DNA of 64,000 nt from Vigna angularis (taxonomy: Eukaryota > Streptophyta > Magnoliopsida > Fabales > Fabaceae), in assembly GCF_016808095.1 (NCBI RefSeq), contig NC_068979.1, forward strand, positions 15,233,001 through 15,297,000. The letters are read 5' to 3'. The position numbers were made by a program, and so were the translations under genes. Shown here in pieces: positions 21,211 through 34,926 of this stretch. Under the pieces are notes generated by a model that was given only the letters and a program-made list of their open reading frames with translations, was not told the origin of the DNA and made no database searches. Position 1 is the stretch's first letter. Each line of letters begins with the position of its first letter.

Positions 21211-21516
21211 GTTGAGCACTCGGTCTATAATCCTCTTCCATAAAGATCTTATGCATACAATAAGTTGGGCTAATACCTTTAAGATCTGATATTGACCACC
21301 CAATTGCTCCTTTATTAGCTTTCAGAATTTCTATCAACTGTTCTCTTCTTGTAGAGACGAAGAATTACTGATGATAACTGGCTTTTTTTCATCTTCTTCT
21401 AGAAAAACATACTTCAGATGTGCTGGGAGTCTTTTTAATTCTGGCTTCTTTACTTTGACTTCTTCTTCCTTATCAATTATTTCAAACTTTGTATCCTCCA
21501 CTGCAATCTTCTTCAA
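21211..21516 (-). pseudogene. E5 protease-RT linker
   Basis: This is the polyprotein linker. It reads KKIAVEDTKFEIIDKEEE, KKPELKRLPAHLKYVFLEED, a stop at 21334, then ANKGAIGWSISDLKGISP and CMHKIFMEEDYRPSAQP, a conserved block immediately before RT. It is bounded by TAA at about 21517 (DL*TLKK) and TAG at about 21206. Most of this linker is deleted in E8. Confidence 0.85.
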
Positions 21517-21519
21517 TGT

Positions 21520-22137
21520 TTATAAGTCCATCAAACACTCTTCAATTAATCTCTCTTCTCCTTCATCTAGATTTTCACAAGCATCAATAAGAGTTTTTTC
21601 TAATGGAGAAACAGACCGCACCATCTTTTCTTGTATCATACAAACTTCATCAAGTTCGTCAAATTGAAAACATGCCTTATCATCATTTGGATATGTCATG
21701 GCTTTGAATACGTCAAAGGTGACTTCTTCATCATGAACTCTCAATTTAAGCTTACCATTCTCCACATCAATTAATTTTCTAGCAGTCTTCATAAAAGGTC
21801 TCCCAAAAATGAGAGGTACATCACTATTCCCTTCCATCTCCATTACAATAAAATCTACTGGGAATACAAACTTATCAACCTTCACTAAAACATCTTCAAC
21901 CACTCCATATGGATATTTAAGAGATCTATCTGCCAGCTGAAGAGCCATTCTGGTAGGTTTGATTTCCAATCCCTGAATTTGTTTACACATAGATAGCGGC
22001 ATTAAATTAATGCTAGCTCCCAAATCAATCAATGTTCTTCCAACTTCCAAGTCTCCTATGGTGCACGAAATATTGAAGCTTCCTGGATCTTTAAGCTTAG
22101 GAGGTAATTTCTGTATGATTGCACTGCAGTTACCCTG
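21520..22137 (-). pseudogene. E5 aspartic protease
   Basis: Retropepsin-like protease: TLIDLGASINLMPLSMCK carries the active-site Asp in the DLGA form used by Athila-like elements. YPYGVVEDVLVKVDKFVFP, DVPLIFGRPFMKTARKLID and MTYPNDDKACFQFDELDEVC follow. The domain itself is open. The TAG upstream at about 22150 (IEK*TIQ) corresponds to Glu in E8. Confidence 0.9.
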
Positions 22138-22149
22138 TACTTGGATAGT

Positions 22150-22599
22150 CTACTTCTCAATGTACTTGTTTTTCTTTGTAAGGAGTTCCTTCAAAAATTT
22201 TGCATATGCTGGCATCTGTTGCAATGCTTCAGAGAATGGTATAGTAATCTCCAACTTTTTAAACAACTCCATGAATCTTTCCAATTGTTTTTCTTTCTCC
22301 TTCCTTGAATAATTTTTTGGATAAGGAAGTGGTTTTTCAAATTCTCTTTCTTTTTGTCTCTCATCTCTTTCTTCTCTCTCTTCTTTTTCTTTCTTTTCAT
22401 CTTCATCTTCTTTCTTTTTTTCTCTCTCAACACTTTCTTTCCACTCACATGTTTCTTTTTCACTCTTAATTTCTTTCTCCTCTCTTTCTATTTTTCTCTC
22501 TTCTAACACCTTACCACTTCTTGTTACAATAGACTTACAATCTTCTCTCAGATTATCATTTTTCATCTTGTCAACTATTCGTTCAATATGAATCTTCAT
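22150..22599 (-). pseudogene. E5 gag C-terminal region
   Basis: 149 codons of highly charged Gag C-terminus: MKIHIERIVDKMKNDNLRED, VTRSGKVLEERK, long Lys/Glu runs (coiled-coil or disordered), then FMELFKKLEITIPFSEALQQ and YAKFLKELLTKK. Homologous regions are in E8 (63170-63760) and, more distantly, E7 (45850-46437). The capsid and zinc-knuckle parts are gone, because the element is truncated at about 22612 against LTR-A copy 2. Confidence 0.88.
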
Positions 22600-22614
22600 A
22601 TTTTTAAATGCAAC

Positions 22615-23254
22615 TTGAGAATTTACTTTGATTGATTAAATTTGGTCATCTTTCATATGATTAAATGGTTTTTACTATCAATTGAGAATGTACTTTGGTT
22701 GTTAGTAATAATTTCAACTATAATCAATTGAGAATTTACTTTGATTGATTAACTTTTAACTTGGTTAGGAGATTTAAGAATAGACATGATTAAACACAAT
22801 AGAATTTGATTGAGAATGTACTTTGGTTGAATTTATTGTGAATAATCTAGAAAGGTTTTGCATTTGATTGAGAATTTACTTTGGTCAAATGCATGATCGC
22901 CCTCAAATTAATTGAGAATGTACTTCAATTAATTTGAAACTTAAAGAATAATCAATTGAACAATTATCCGTGAATAACCGATGACGAATCTATCTTGGAA
23001 AAGCAGTGGAATTAGCATATTTAATCATAACTATTTTTAAGTTTCTTATTTGTTCTTTAAACATTCTCCAAACATTACTTTTATTCTTATTGCATTGTAT
23101 TCATAAGATTGAAATATTCGAAAGCAATTCCGTGTTCGTTGGGAGACAACTCAGGGTTACTTTAGCCCTATCTACTTTCTTAGATACTACTTGGCAATAC
23201 TGAAGTTTCCTTCAAAAGTAGTATTAATTTGATAGCCTCAACGGCAGCTTATCA
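22615..23254 (+). mobile_element. LTR-A copy 2, 5'-truncated, right end of E4
   Basis: This is the last 640 bp of LTR-A: TTGAGAATNTACTTTG series, AAGCAATTCCGTGTTCGTTG, end ACGGCAGCTTATCA. It is joined on its left to E5 gag through a 2-4 bp overlap (CTT/TTGAG). It probably represents the 3' LTR of E4. A deletion has removed its first 1.9 kb together with the gag capsid domain and 5' LTR of E5. The right flank (AGTGT) does not repeat ACCAC from the left flank. Confidence 0.8.
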
Positions 23255-26200
23255 AGTGTGCATCCCAAAAATCAAACCCCAAAAACCAAGACTTGGAAAA
23301 TTTCCCAAAACTTGCCACCAAGCACCAAGTTAGCCAACTTTCACCACCAAACATGGCTAGCTTCAAAACCCACCAAAATGAAAAATTTATTGCACCAAGT
23401 TTTTACAGTAGCATTTTTGTGATATAAAGAGTGCATTCCAACCATCAAACCCCCAAAACCAACACTTTGAAAATTTTCCAAAACTTGGCACCAAGCACCA
23501 ACTTAGCCAACTTTCACCACCAAACTTCGTTAGCTTCAAAACCCACCAAAATGAAAAATTTATTGCATTAAGATTTATACAGTAGCCTTTTGGTGATATA
23601 AAAAGTGCATTCCAACCATCAAACCCAAAAATCTAACATTTTGAAAATTTCCCAAAACTTGGCACCACGCACCACAAACTTAGCCAAGTTTCACCACCAA
23701 ACTTGCCTAGCTTCAAAATCCACCAAAATGAAAAGTTTCATGCACCAAGAATTTTACAGTAGCCTTTTTGTGATATAAAGAGTGCGTTCCAACAATCAAA
23801 CCCAAAATACCAACACTTTGAAAATTCCAGATACTTGGCACCATACACCACAAACTTAGCCAACTTTCACAACAAAACTTGCCTAGCACCAAGTATTTTG
23901 GTGATATAAAGAGTGTATTCCAGCCATCAAACCCCAAAAACCAACACTTTGAAAATTTCCCAAAACTTGCCACCAAGCACCATCTCAGCCAACTTTCACC
24001 ACCAAACTTTGCTAGCTTCAAAACCTACCAAAATGAAAAATTTCATGCATTAAGATTTTGACAGTATCCTTTTGGTGATTTAAAGAGTGCATTCCAGCCA
24101 TCAAACCCCAAAAACCAACACTTTGAAAATTTCCCAAAACTTGCCACCATGCACCACAAACTTAGTCTTGTTTCACCACCAAACTTGGCTAGCTTCAAAA
24201 CCCACAAAAGTGAAAAATTTATTGCACCAAGATTTTTACATTAGCCTTTTGGTGATATAAAAAGTGCATCCCAACAATCAAACCCCAAAAACCAAGATTT
24301 CGAAAATTTCCCAAAACTTGCCACCAAGCACCAACTTAGCCAACTTTCACCACCAAACATGGCTAGCTTCAAAACCCACCAAAACGAAAAATTTATTGCA
24401 CCAAACTTTTTACAGTAACGTTTTTGTGATATAAAGAGTTCATTCCAACCATGAAACGCCTAAAACCAACACTTTAAAAATTTCCCAAAACTTGCCACCA
24501 AGCACCAACTTAGCCAACTTTCACCACCAAACTTGGCTAGCTTCAAAACCCACCAAAATGAAAAATTTATTGCATTAAGATTTTTATAGTATCCTTTTGG
24601 TGATATAAAGAGTGCGATGCAACCATCAAACCCCAAAAACCAACACTTTGAAAATTTCCCAAAACTTGCCACCATGCACCACCAACTTTGTCAAGTTTCA
24701 CCACCAAACATGGCTATCTTCAAAATCCACCAAAATGAAAACTTTCTTACACCAAGATTTTTACAGTAGCCTTTTGGTGATATAAAAAGCGCATTCCAAC
24801 CATCAAACCCCAAAAATCAACACGTTGAAAATTTCCCAAAACTTGGTACCAAGCACCAACTAAGCCAACTTTAACTACCACACTTGGCTAGCTTCAAAAC
24901 CCACCAAAATGAAAAATTTCATGCACCAAGATTTTTCCAGTAGCCATTTCGTGATATAAAGAGGCCATTCCAACTATCAAACCCCAAAAATCAAAACTTT
25001 GAAAATTTCCCAAAACTTTGGAACCAAGCCCCAACTTACCCAACTTTCACTACCAAACTTGGCTACTTCAAAACCCACCAAAATGAAAAATTTCTTGCAC
25101 CAAGATTTTCACAGTAGCCATTTGGTGATATAAAGAATGCATTCCAACAATGAAACCCAAAAATCTAACACTTTGGTAATTTCCCAAAACTTACCACCAT
25201 GCACAACAAACTTAGCCAAGTTTCACCACCAAACTTGCCTAGCTTTCAAAACCCACAAAAGGAAAAATTTCATGCACCACGAATTTTACAGTAGCTTTTT
25301 GGTGATATAAAGAGTGCATTCCAACAATCAAACCCGAAATACAAACACTTTGAAAATTCCAGAAACTTGGCACCATGCACCACAAATTTAGCCAACTTTG
25401 ACCACAATACTTGCCTAGCACCAAGATTTTTACAGTAGTATTTTGGTGATATATAGAGTGTATTCCAACCATCAAACACCAAAACCCAACACTTTGAAAA
25501 TTTCCCAAAACTTGCCACCAAGCACCATCTTCGCCAACTTTCACCACCAAACTTGGCTATCTTCAAAACCTACCAAAATGAAAAATTTATTGCAATAAGA
25601 TTTTGACAGTAGCCTTTTGGTGATATAAAGAGTGCATTCCAACCATCAAACCCCAAAAACCAAGACTTGGAAAATTTCCCAAAACTTGCCACCAAGCACC
25701 AAGTTAGCCAACTTTCACCACCAAACTTGGCTAGCGTGAAAATCCACCAAAATGAAAATTTTATTGCACCAAGTTTTTACAGTAGCCTTTTAGTGATATA
25801 AAGAGTGCATTCCAACCATCAAACCCCCAAAACCAACACTTTGAAAATTTCCCAAAACTTGGTACCAAGCACCAACTTAGCCAACTTTCACCACCAAACT
25901 TGGCTAGCTTCAAAACCCATAAAAATGAAAAATTTCTTGCATTAAGATTTTTACAATATCCTTTTGGTGATATAAAGAGTGCATTGCAGTCATCAAACCC
26001 CAAAAACCAACACTTTGAAAATTTCCCAAAACTTGCCACCATGCACCACAACCTTAGTTAAGTTTCACCACCAAACCTGGCTAGCTTCAAAACCCACCAC
26101 AATTAAAAAATTCTTACACCAAGATTTTTACATTAGCCTTTTGGTGATATAAAGAGTGCATTCCAACCATCAAACCCCAAAAACCAAGACTTTGAAAATT

Positions 26201-29200
26201 GCCCAAAACTTGCCACCAAGCACAAACTTAGCCAACTTTCACCAACAAACATGCCTAGCTTCAAAACCCACCAAAATGAAAAATTTATTGCACCAAGGTT
26301 TTTACAGTAGCCTTTTTGGGATATATAGAGTGCATTCCAACCATCAAACCCCAAAAACCAACATTTTGAAAATTTCCCAAAACATGGTACCAAGCACCAA
26401 CTAAGCCAACTTTAACTACCACACTTTGCTAGCTTCAAAACCCACCAAAATGAAAAATTTCTTCCACCAAGATTTTTACAGTAGCCTTTTGGTGATATAA
26501 AGAGTGCATTCCAACAATCAAACCCAAAAATCTAACACTTCGAAAATTTTCCAAAACTTACCAGCATGCACCACAAACTTAGCCAAGTTTCACCACCAAA
26601 CTTGCCTAGCTTCAAAACCCACCAAAATGAAAAATTTCATGCACCAAGAATTTACACTAGCCTTTTGGTGATATAAAGAGTGTGTTCCACCAATCAAACC
26701 CAAAATACAACCACTTTGAAAATTCCAGAAGCTTGGCACCATGCACCACAAACTTAGCTAACTTGCACCACAAAACTTGCCTAGAACAAAGATTATTACA
26801 GTAGTAGTTTGGTGATATAAAGAGTGTATTCCAACCATGAAACCCCAAAAAAAAACACTTTGAAAATTTTCCAAAAATTGCCACCAAGCACCATCTTAGC
26901 CAACTTTCACCACCAAACTTGGCTAACTTCAAAACTTACCAAAATGAAAAATTTCATGCATTAAGATTTTGATAGTATCCTTTTGGTGATTTAAAGAGTG
27001 CATTCCAGCCATCAAACCCAAAAAACCAACACTTTGAAAATTTCCCAAAACTTGCCACCATGCACCACAAACTTAGTCAAGTTTCACCACCAAACTTGGC
27101 TAGCTTCAAAACCCAACAAAGTTAAAAATTTCTTGCACCAAGATTTTTACATTAGCCTTTTGGTGATATAAAAAGTGCATCCCAACAATCAAACCCCAAA
27201 AACCAAGACTTGGAAAATTTCCCAAAACTTGCCACAAAGCACAACCTTAGCCAACTTTCACCACCAAACTTGGCTAGCTTCAAAACCCACCAAAACAAAA
27301 AATTTATTGCACCAAAGTTTTTACAGTAGCGTTTTTGTGATATAAGGAGTGCATTCGAACCATCAAACGCCCAAAACCAACACTTTAAAAATTTCCCAAA
27401 ACTTGGCACCAAGCACCAACTTAGCTACCTTTCACCATCAAACATGGCTAGCTTCAAAACCCACCAAAATGAAAAATTTATTGCATTAAGAGTTTTACAG
27501 TAGCCTTTTGGTGATATAAAGAGTGCAATGCAACCATCAAACCCCAAAAACCAACACTTTGAAAATTTCCCAAAACTTGCCACCATGCACCACAAACTTT
27601 GTCAAGTTTCACCACCAAACATGGATAGCTTCAAAACCCACCAAAATGAAAACTTCCTTACACCAAGATTTTTACAGTATCTTTTTGGGGATATAAAGAG
27701 CGCATTCCAACCATCAAACCCCAAAAACCAACACTTTGAAAATTTTCCAAACCTTGCCACCAAGCACCATCTTAGCCAACTTTCACCACCAAACTTGGCT
27801 AGCTTCAAAACCTACCAAAATGAAAAATTTCATGCATTAAGATTTTGACACTATCCTTTTGGTGATTTAAAGAGTGCATTCCAGCCATCAAACCCCAAAA
27901 ACCAATACTTTGAAAATTTCCCAAAACTTGCCACCATGCACCACAAACTTAGTCAAGTTTCACCACCAAACTTGGCTAGCTTCAAAATCCACAAAAGTGA
28001 AAAATTTCTTCCACCAAGATTTTTACATTAGCCTATTGGTGATATAAAAAGTGCATCCCAAAAATCAAACCCCAAAAACCTAGACTTGGAAAATTTCCAA
28101 AAACTTGCCACCAAGCACCAACTTAGCCAACATTCACCACCAAACTTGGCTAGCTTCAAAACCCACAAAAGTGAAAAATTTCCTGCACAAAGGCTTTTAC
28201 ATTAGCCTTTTGGTGATATAAAAAGTGCATCCCAACAATCAAACCCCAAAAACCAAGACTTGGAAAATTTCTCAAAACTTGCCACCAAGCACCAAATTAG
28301 CCAACTTTCACCACCAAACTTGGCTAGCTTCAAAACCCACCAAAACGAAAAATTTATTGCACCAAAGTTTTTACAGTAGCGTTTTTGTGATATAAAGAGT
28401 GCACTCCAACCATCAAACGTCCAAAACCAACACTTTAACAATTTCCCAAAACTTGGCACCAAGCACCAACTTAGCCAACTTTCACCACCAAACTTGGCTA
28501 GCTTCAAAACCCACCAAAATGAAAAATTTATTGCATTAAGAGTTTTACAGTAGCCTTTTGGTGATATAAAGAGTGCAATGCAACCATCAAACCCCAAAAA
28601 CCAACACTTTGAAAATTTCCCAAAACTTGCCACCATGCACCACAAACTTTGTCAAGTTTCACCACCAAACATGGCTAGCTTCAAAACCCACCAAAATGAA
28701 AACTTTCTTACACCAAGATTTTTACAGTAGCCTTTTGGTGATATAAAGAGTGCATTCCAACCATCAAACCCCAAAAATCAACACTTTGAAAATTTCCCAA
28801 AACATGGTACCAAGCACCAAGCAAGCCAACTTTAACTACCACACTTGGCTAGCTTCAAAATCCCCCAAAATGAAAAATTTTCTTGCACCAAGATTTTTCC
28901 AGTAGCCCTTTCGTGATATAAAGAGGCCATTCCAACTATCAAACCACAAAAATCAATACTTTGAAAATTTCCCAAAACATTGGAACCAAGCGCAAACTTA
29001 GCCAACTTTCAGCACCAAACTTGGCTAGCTTCAAAACCCACCGAAATGAAAAATTTCTTGCACCAAGATTTTCACAGTAGCCTTTTGGTGATATAAAGAG
29101 TGCATTCCAACAATCAAACCCAAAAATCTAACACTTTGAAAATTTCCCAAAACATTCCACCATGCACAACAAATTTAGCCAAGTTTCACCACCAAACTTG

Positions 29201-32200
29201 GCTAGCTTCAAAACCCACCAAAATGAAAAATTTAATGCACCAAGAATTTTACAGTAGCCTTTTGGTGATATAAAGAGTGTATTCCAACCATCAAACACCA
29301 AAAACAAACACTTTGAAAATTTCCCAAAAGTTGCCACCAAGGACCATCTTCGCCAACTTTCACCACCAAACTTGGCTAGCTTCAAAACCTACCAAAAAGA
29401 AAAATTTCTTGCAATAAGATTTTGACAGTAGACTTTTGGTGATATAAAGAGTGCATTCCAACCATCAAACCCCAAAAACCAATACTTTGAAAAGTTCCGA
29501 AAACATGCCACCATGCACCACAAACTTAGTCAAGTTTCACCACCAAAACATGGCTAGCTTCAAAACCCACAAAAGTCAAAAATTTCTTGCACCAGGATTT
29601 TTACATTAGCCTTTGTGTGATGTAAAAAGTGTATCCCAACAATCAAACCCCAAAAACCAAGACTTGGAAAATTTCCCAAAACTTGCCACCAAGTACCAAG
29701 TTAGCCAACTTTTACCACCAAACTTGGCTAGCTTCAAAACCCACAAAAATGAAAAATTTATTGCACCAAAGATTTACAGTAGCGTTTTTGTGATATAAAG
29801 AGTGCATTCCAACCATCAAACGCCCAAAACCAACACTTTAACAATTTCTCAAAACTTGGCACTAAGCACCAACTTAGCCAACTTTCACCACCAAACATGG
29901 CTAGCTTCAAAATCCACCAAAATGAAAAATTTATTGCATTAAGAGTTTTACAGTAGCCTTTTGGTGATATAAAGAGTGCAATGCAACCATCAAACCCCAA
30001 AAACCAACACTTTGAAAATTTCCTAAAACTTGCGACCATGCACCACAAACTTTGTCAAGTTTCACCACCAAACATGGCTAGCTTCAAAACCCACCAAAAT
30101 GAAAACTTTCTTACACCAAGATTTTTACAGTAGCCTTTTGGTGATATAAAGAGCGCATTCCAACCATCAAACCCCAAAAACCAACACTTTGAAAATTTTC
30201 CAAAACTTGCCACCAAGCACCATCTTAGCCAACTTTCACCACCAAACTTGGCTAGCTTCAAAACCTACCAAAATGAAAAATTTCATGCATTAAGATTTTG
30301 ACACTATCCTTTTGATGATTTAAAGAGTGCATTCCAGCCATCAAACCCAAAAGACAAACACTTTGAAAATTTCCAAAAACTTGCCACCATGCACCACAAA
30401 CTTAGTCAAGTTTCTCCACCAAACTTGGCTAGCTTCAAAATCCACAAAAGTGAAAAATTTCTTCCACCAAGAGTTTTACATTAGCCTTTTGGTGATATAA
30501 AAAGTGCATCCCAAAAATCAAACCCTAAAAACCTAGACTTGGAAAATTTCCCAAAACTTGCCACCAAGCACCAACTTAGCCAACTTTCACCACCAAACTT
30601 GGCTAGCTTCAAAACCCACCAAAACGAAAATTTTATTGCACCAAATTTTTACAGTGGCGTTTTTGTGATATAAAGAGTGCATACCAACCATCAAACGCCC
30701 AAAACCAACACTTTAAAAATTTCCCAAAACTTGGCACCAAGCACCAACTTAGCCAACTTTCACCACCAAACTTGGCTATCTTCAAAACCCACCAAAATAA
30801 AAGATTTATTGCATTAAGATTTTTACAGTAGCCTTTTGGTGATATAAAGAGTGCAATGCAACCATCAAACCCCAAAAACAAACACTTTGAAAATTTCCCA
30901 AAACTTACCACCATGCACCACAAACTTTTTCAAGTTTCACCACCAAACATGGCTAGCTTCAAAACCCACCAAAACGAAAACTTTCTTAACCAAGATTTTT
31001 ACAGTAGCCTTTTGATGATATAAAAAGCGCATTCCAACCATCAAACCCCAAAAACCAACACTTTGAAAATTTTCCAAAACTTGCCACCAAGCACCATCTT
31101 AGCCAACTTTCACCACCAAACTTGGCTAGCTTCAAAACCCACCAAAATGAAAAATTTATTGCATTAAGAGTTTTACAGTAGCCCTTTCGTGATATAAAGA
31201 GGCCATTTCAACTATCAAACCAAAAAAATCAATACTTTGAAAATTTCCCAAAACTTTGGAACCAAGCGCCAACTTAGCCAACTTTCACCACCAAACTTGG
31301 TTAGCTTCAAAACCCACCAAAATGAAAAATTTCTTGCACCAAGATTTTCACAGTAGCCTTTTGGTGATATAAAGAGTGCATTCCAACAATCAAACCCAAA
31401 AATCTAACACTTTGAAAATTTCCCAAAACTTTCCACCATGCACAACAAATTTAGCCAAGTTTCACCACCAAACTTGGCTAGCTTCAAAACCCACCAAAAT
31501 GAAAAATTTCATGCACCAAGAATTTTACAGTAGCCTTTTGGTGATATAAAGAGTGTATTCCAACCATCAAACACCAAAAACAAACACTTTGAAAATTTCC
31601 CAAAACTTGCCACCAAGCACCATCTTCGCCAACTTTCACCACCAAACTTGGCTAGCTTCAAAACCTACCAAAAAGAAAAATTTCTTGCAATAAGATTTTG
31701 ACAGTAGTCGTTTGGTGATATAAAGAGTGCATTCCAACCTTCAAACCCCAAAAACGAATACTTTGAAAAGTTCCCAAACTTGCCACCATGCACCACAAAC
31801 TTAGTCAAGTTTCACCACCAAAACATGGCTAGCTTCAAAACCCACAAAAGTCAAAAATTTCTTGCACCAGGATTTTTACATTAGCCTTTTGGTGATGTAA
31901 AGAGTGTATCCCAACAATCAAACCCCAAAAACCAAGACTTGGAAAATTTTCCAAAACTTGCCACCAAGCACCAAGTTAGCCAACTTTCACCACCAAACTT
32001 GGCTAGCTTCAAAACCCACCAAAACGAAAAATTTATTGCACCAATGTTTTTACAGCAGCGTTTTTGTGATATAAAGAGTGTATTTCAACCATCAAACGCC
32101 CAAAACCAACACTTTAACAATTTCCCAAAACTTGGCACCAAGCACCAACTTAGCCAACTTTCACCACCAAACATGGCTAGCTTCAAAACCCACCAAAATG

Positions 32201-34926
32201 AAAAATTTATTGCATTAAGAGTTTTACAGTAGCCTTTTGGTGATATAAAGAGTGCAATGGAACCATCAAACCCCAAAAACCAACACTTTGAAAATTTCCC
32301 AAAACTTGCCACCATGCACCACAAACTTTGTCAAGTTTCACCACCAAACATGGCTAGCTTCAAAACCCACCAAAATGAAAACTTTCTTACTTCAAGATTT
32401 TTACAGTAGCCTTTTGGTGATATAAAGAGCGCATTCCAACCATCAAACCCGAAAAAGCAACACTTTAAAAATTTCCCAAAACATGGTACCAAGCACCAAG
32501 TAAGCCCACTTTAACTACCACACTTGGCTAGCTTCAAAACCCCCCAAAATGAAAAATGTCTTGCACCAAGATTTTTCCAGTAGCCCTTTTGTGATATAAA
32601 GAGGCCATTCCAACTATCAAACCACAAAAATCAATACTTTGAAAATTTCCCAAAACTTTGGAACCAAGCGCCAACTTAGCCAACTTTCACCACCAAACTT
32701 GGCTAGCTTCAAAACCCACCAAAATGAAAAATTTCTTGCACCAAGATTTTCACAGTAGCCTTTTGGTGATATAAAGAGTGCATTCCAACAATCAAACCAA
32801 AAAATGTAACACTTTGAAAATTTCCCAAAACTTACCACCATGCACCACAAACTTCGCCAAGTTTCACCACCAAACTTGCCTAGCTTCAAAACCCTCCAAA
32901 ATGAAAATTTTCATACCCCAAGAATTTTACAGTAGCCTTTTAGTGATATAAAGAGAGCATCCCAACAATCAAACCCCAAATACCAACACATTGAAAATTC
33001 TAGAAACTTGGCACAATGCACGACAAACTTAGCCAACTTTCACCACAAAACTTGCCTAGCAACATGATTTTTACAATAGTATTTTGGTGATATAAAAAGT
33101 GTATTCCAACAATCAAACCCCAAAAACCAACACTTTGAAAATTTCCCAAAACTTGGCACCAAGCATCCTCGCCAACTTTCACCACCAAACTTGGCTAACT
33201 TCAAATCCTACAAAAATGAAATATTTCTTGCAATAAGATTTTGACAGTAGCCTTTTGTTGATATAAAGAGTGGATTCCAACAATCAAACTCCAAAAACCA
33301 ACACTTTGAAAATTTTCCAAAACTTGCCACCATGCACCAGAGACTTAGTCAAGTTTCACCACCAAACTTGGCTAGCTTCAAAACCCACAAAAGTCAAAAA
33401 TTTCTTGCACGAAGATTTTTACATTAGCCTTTTGGTGATATAAAGATTGCATCCCAACAATCAAACCCCAAAAACCAAGACTTGGAAAATTTCCCAAAAC
33501 TTGCCACCAAGCACAAAGTTAGCCAACTTTCCAACCATCAAACCCAAAAAACCAACACTTTGAAAATTTCCCAAAACTTGATACCCAGCACCAACTTTGC
33601 CAACTTTCACCACCAAACTTTGCTAGCTTCAAAATCCACCAAAATAAAAAATTTCTTGCTCCAAGATTTTTACAATAGCTTTTTGGTGATATAAAGAATG
33701 CTTTGCAACCATCAAACCGCAAAAACCAACACTTTGAAAATTTCCCAAAACTTGCCACCATGCACCACAAACTTAGTCAAGTTTCACCACCAAACTTGGC
33801 TAGCTTCAAAACCCACCAAAATGAAAAATTTCTTGCACCAAGATTTTTACAGTAGCCTTTTTGTAATATAACGAGTGCATTCCAATAATCAAACCCCAAA
33901 AACCAAGACTTTGAAAATTTCCCAAAACTTGTTACCAAGCACCAACTTAGCCAACTTTAAGCACCAAAGTTGGCTAGCTTCAAAACCCACCAAAATGAAA
34001 AATTTCTTGCACCAAGTTTTTTACAGTAGCCTTTATGTGATATAAAGACTGTATTCCAACAATAATACCCCAAAAACCAAGACTTTGAAAATTTCCCAAA
34101 ACTTGCCACCAAGCACAAACTTAGCCAACTTTCATCACCAAACTTGGTTAGCTTCAAAACCCACCAAGATGAAAAACTTTTTGCACCAAGATTTTTACAA
34201 TAGCCTTTTGGTGATATAAAGAGTGCATTCCAACCATCAAACCCCAAAAACCAACACTTTGATAATTTCCCAAAACTTGCCACCAAGCACACACTTAGCC
34301 AACTTTCACCACCAAACTTGGCTTGCTTCAAAACCCGCTAAACTGAAAAATTTCTTGCACCAATATTTTTACAGTAGCCTTTTGATAATATAAACACTGC
34401 ATTCCAACCATCACAACCCAACAAAAAAGACTTTGAAATTTCCCAAAACATGCCACCAAGCACCAACTTTGCCAAATTTGACCACCAAACTTGGCTAGCT
34501 TCAAAACCCACCAAAATAAAAAATTTCTTGCACCAAGATTTTACAATAGCCTTTTTTCCATATAAAGAGTGCATTCGAATCATCAAACCGCAAAAACCAA
34601 CACTTTAAAATTTCCCATAACTTGGCACCATGCACCAAAAAGTTAGCCAAGTTTCACAACCAAACTTGGCTATATTCAAAACAAACCACAATGAAAAATT
34701 TCCTGCTCTAAGATTTTTATAGTAGCATTTTATTGATATGAAGAGTGCATTCCAACCATCAAACCCCAAAAACCAACATTTTGAAAATTTCCCAAAACTT
34801 GGCACCATGCACCACAAACTTAGCCAAGTTTCACCACCGGACTTTGCTAGCTTCAAAACCAACCAAAATGAAAAATTTCTTGCACTTAGATTTTTACAGT
34901 AGCATTTGGTGATATAAAGAGTGCAT
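23255..34926. repeat. 174-177 bp satellite, block 2 (about 66 monomers)
   Basis: This is the main body of the array, all in one orientation. Variant monomers recur at regular multiples. For example the variant GAGTGCAATGCAACC is at 27521, 28571, 29974 and 30849, and as GAGTGCAATGG at 32250: spacings of 1050, 1403, 875 and 1401 bp, i.e. 6, 8, 5 and 8 monomers. This is a higher-order repeat. Shortened monomers of about 140 bp, lacking the TTCAAAACCCACC...TTCTTG part, occur near 23884, 25414, 26782 and 33058. No gene is present. Minus-strand open frames across it are repeat translations. Confidence 0.95.

Noticed and set aside
9645..23254. E4 as a simple insertion with both LTRs and a TSD
   Set aside because: The right-hand LTR-A lacks its first 1.9 kb and the flanks (ACCAC versus AGTGT) do not match, so a rearrangement after insertion is needed.
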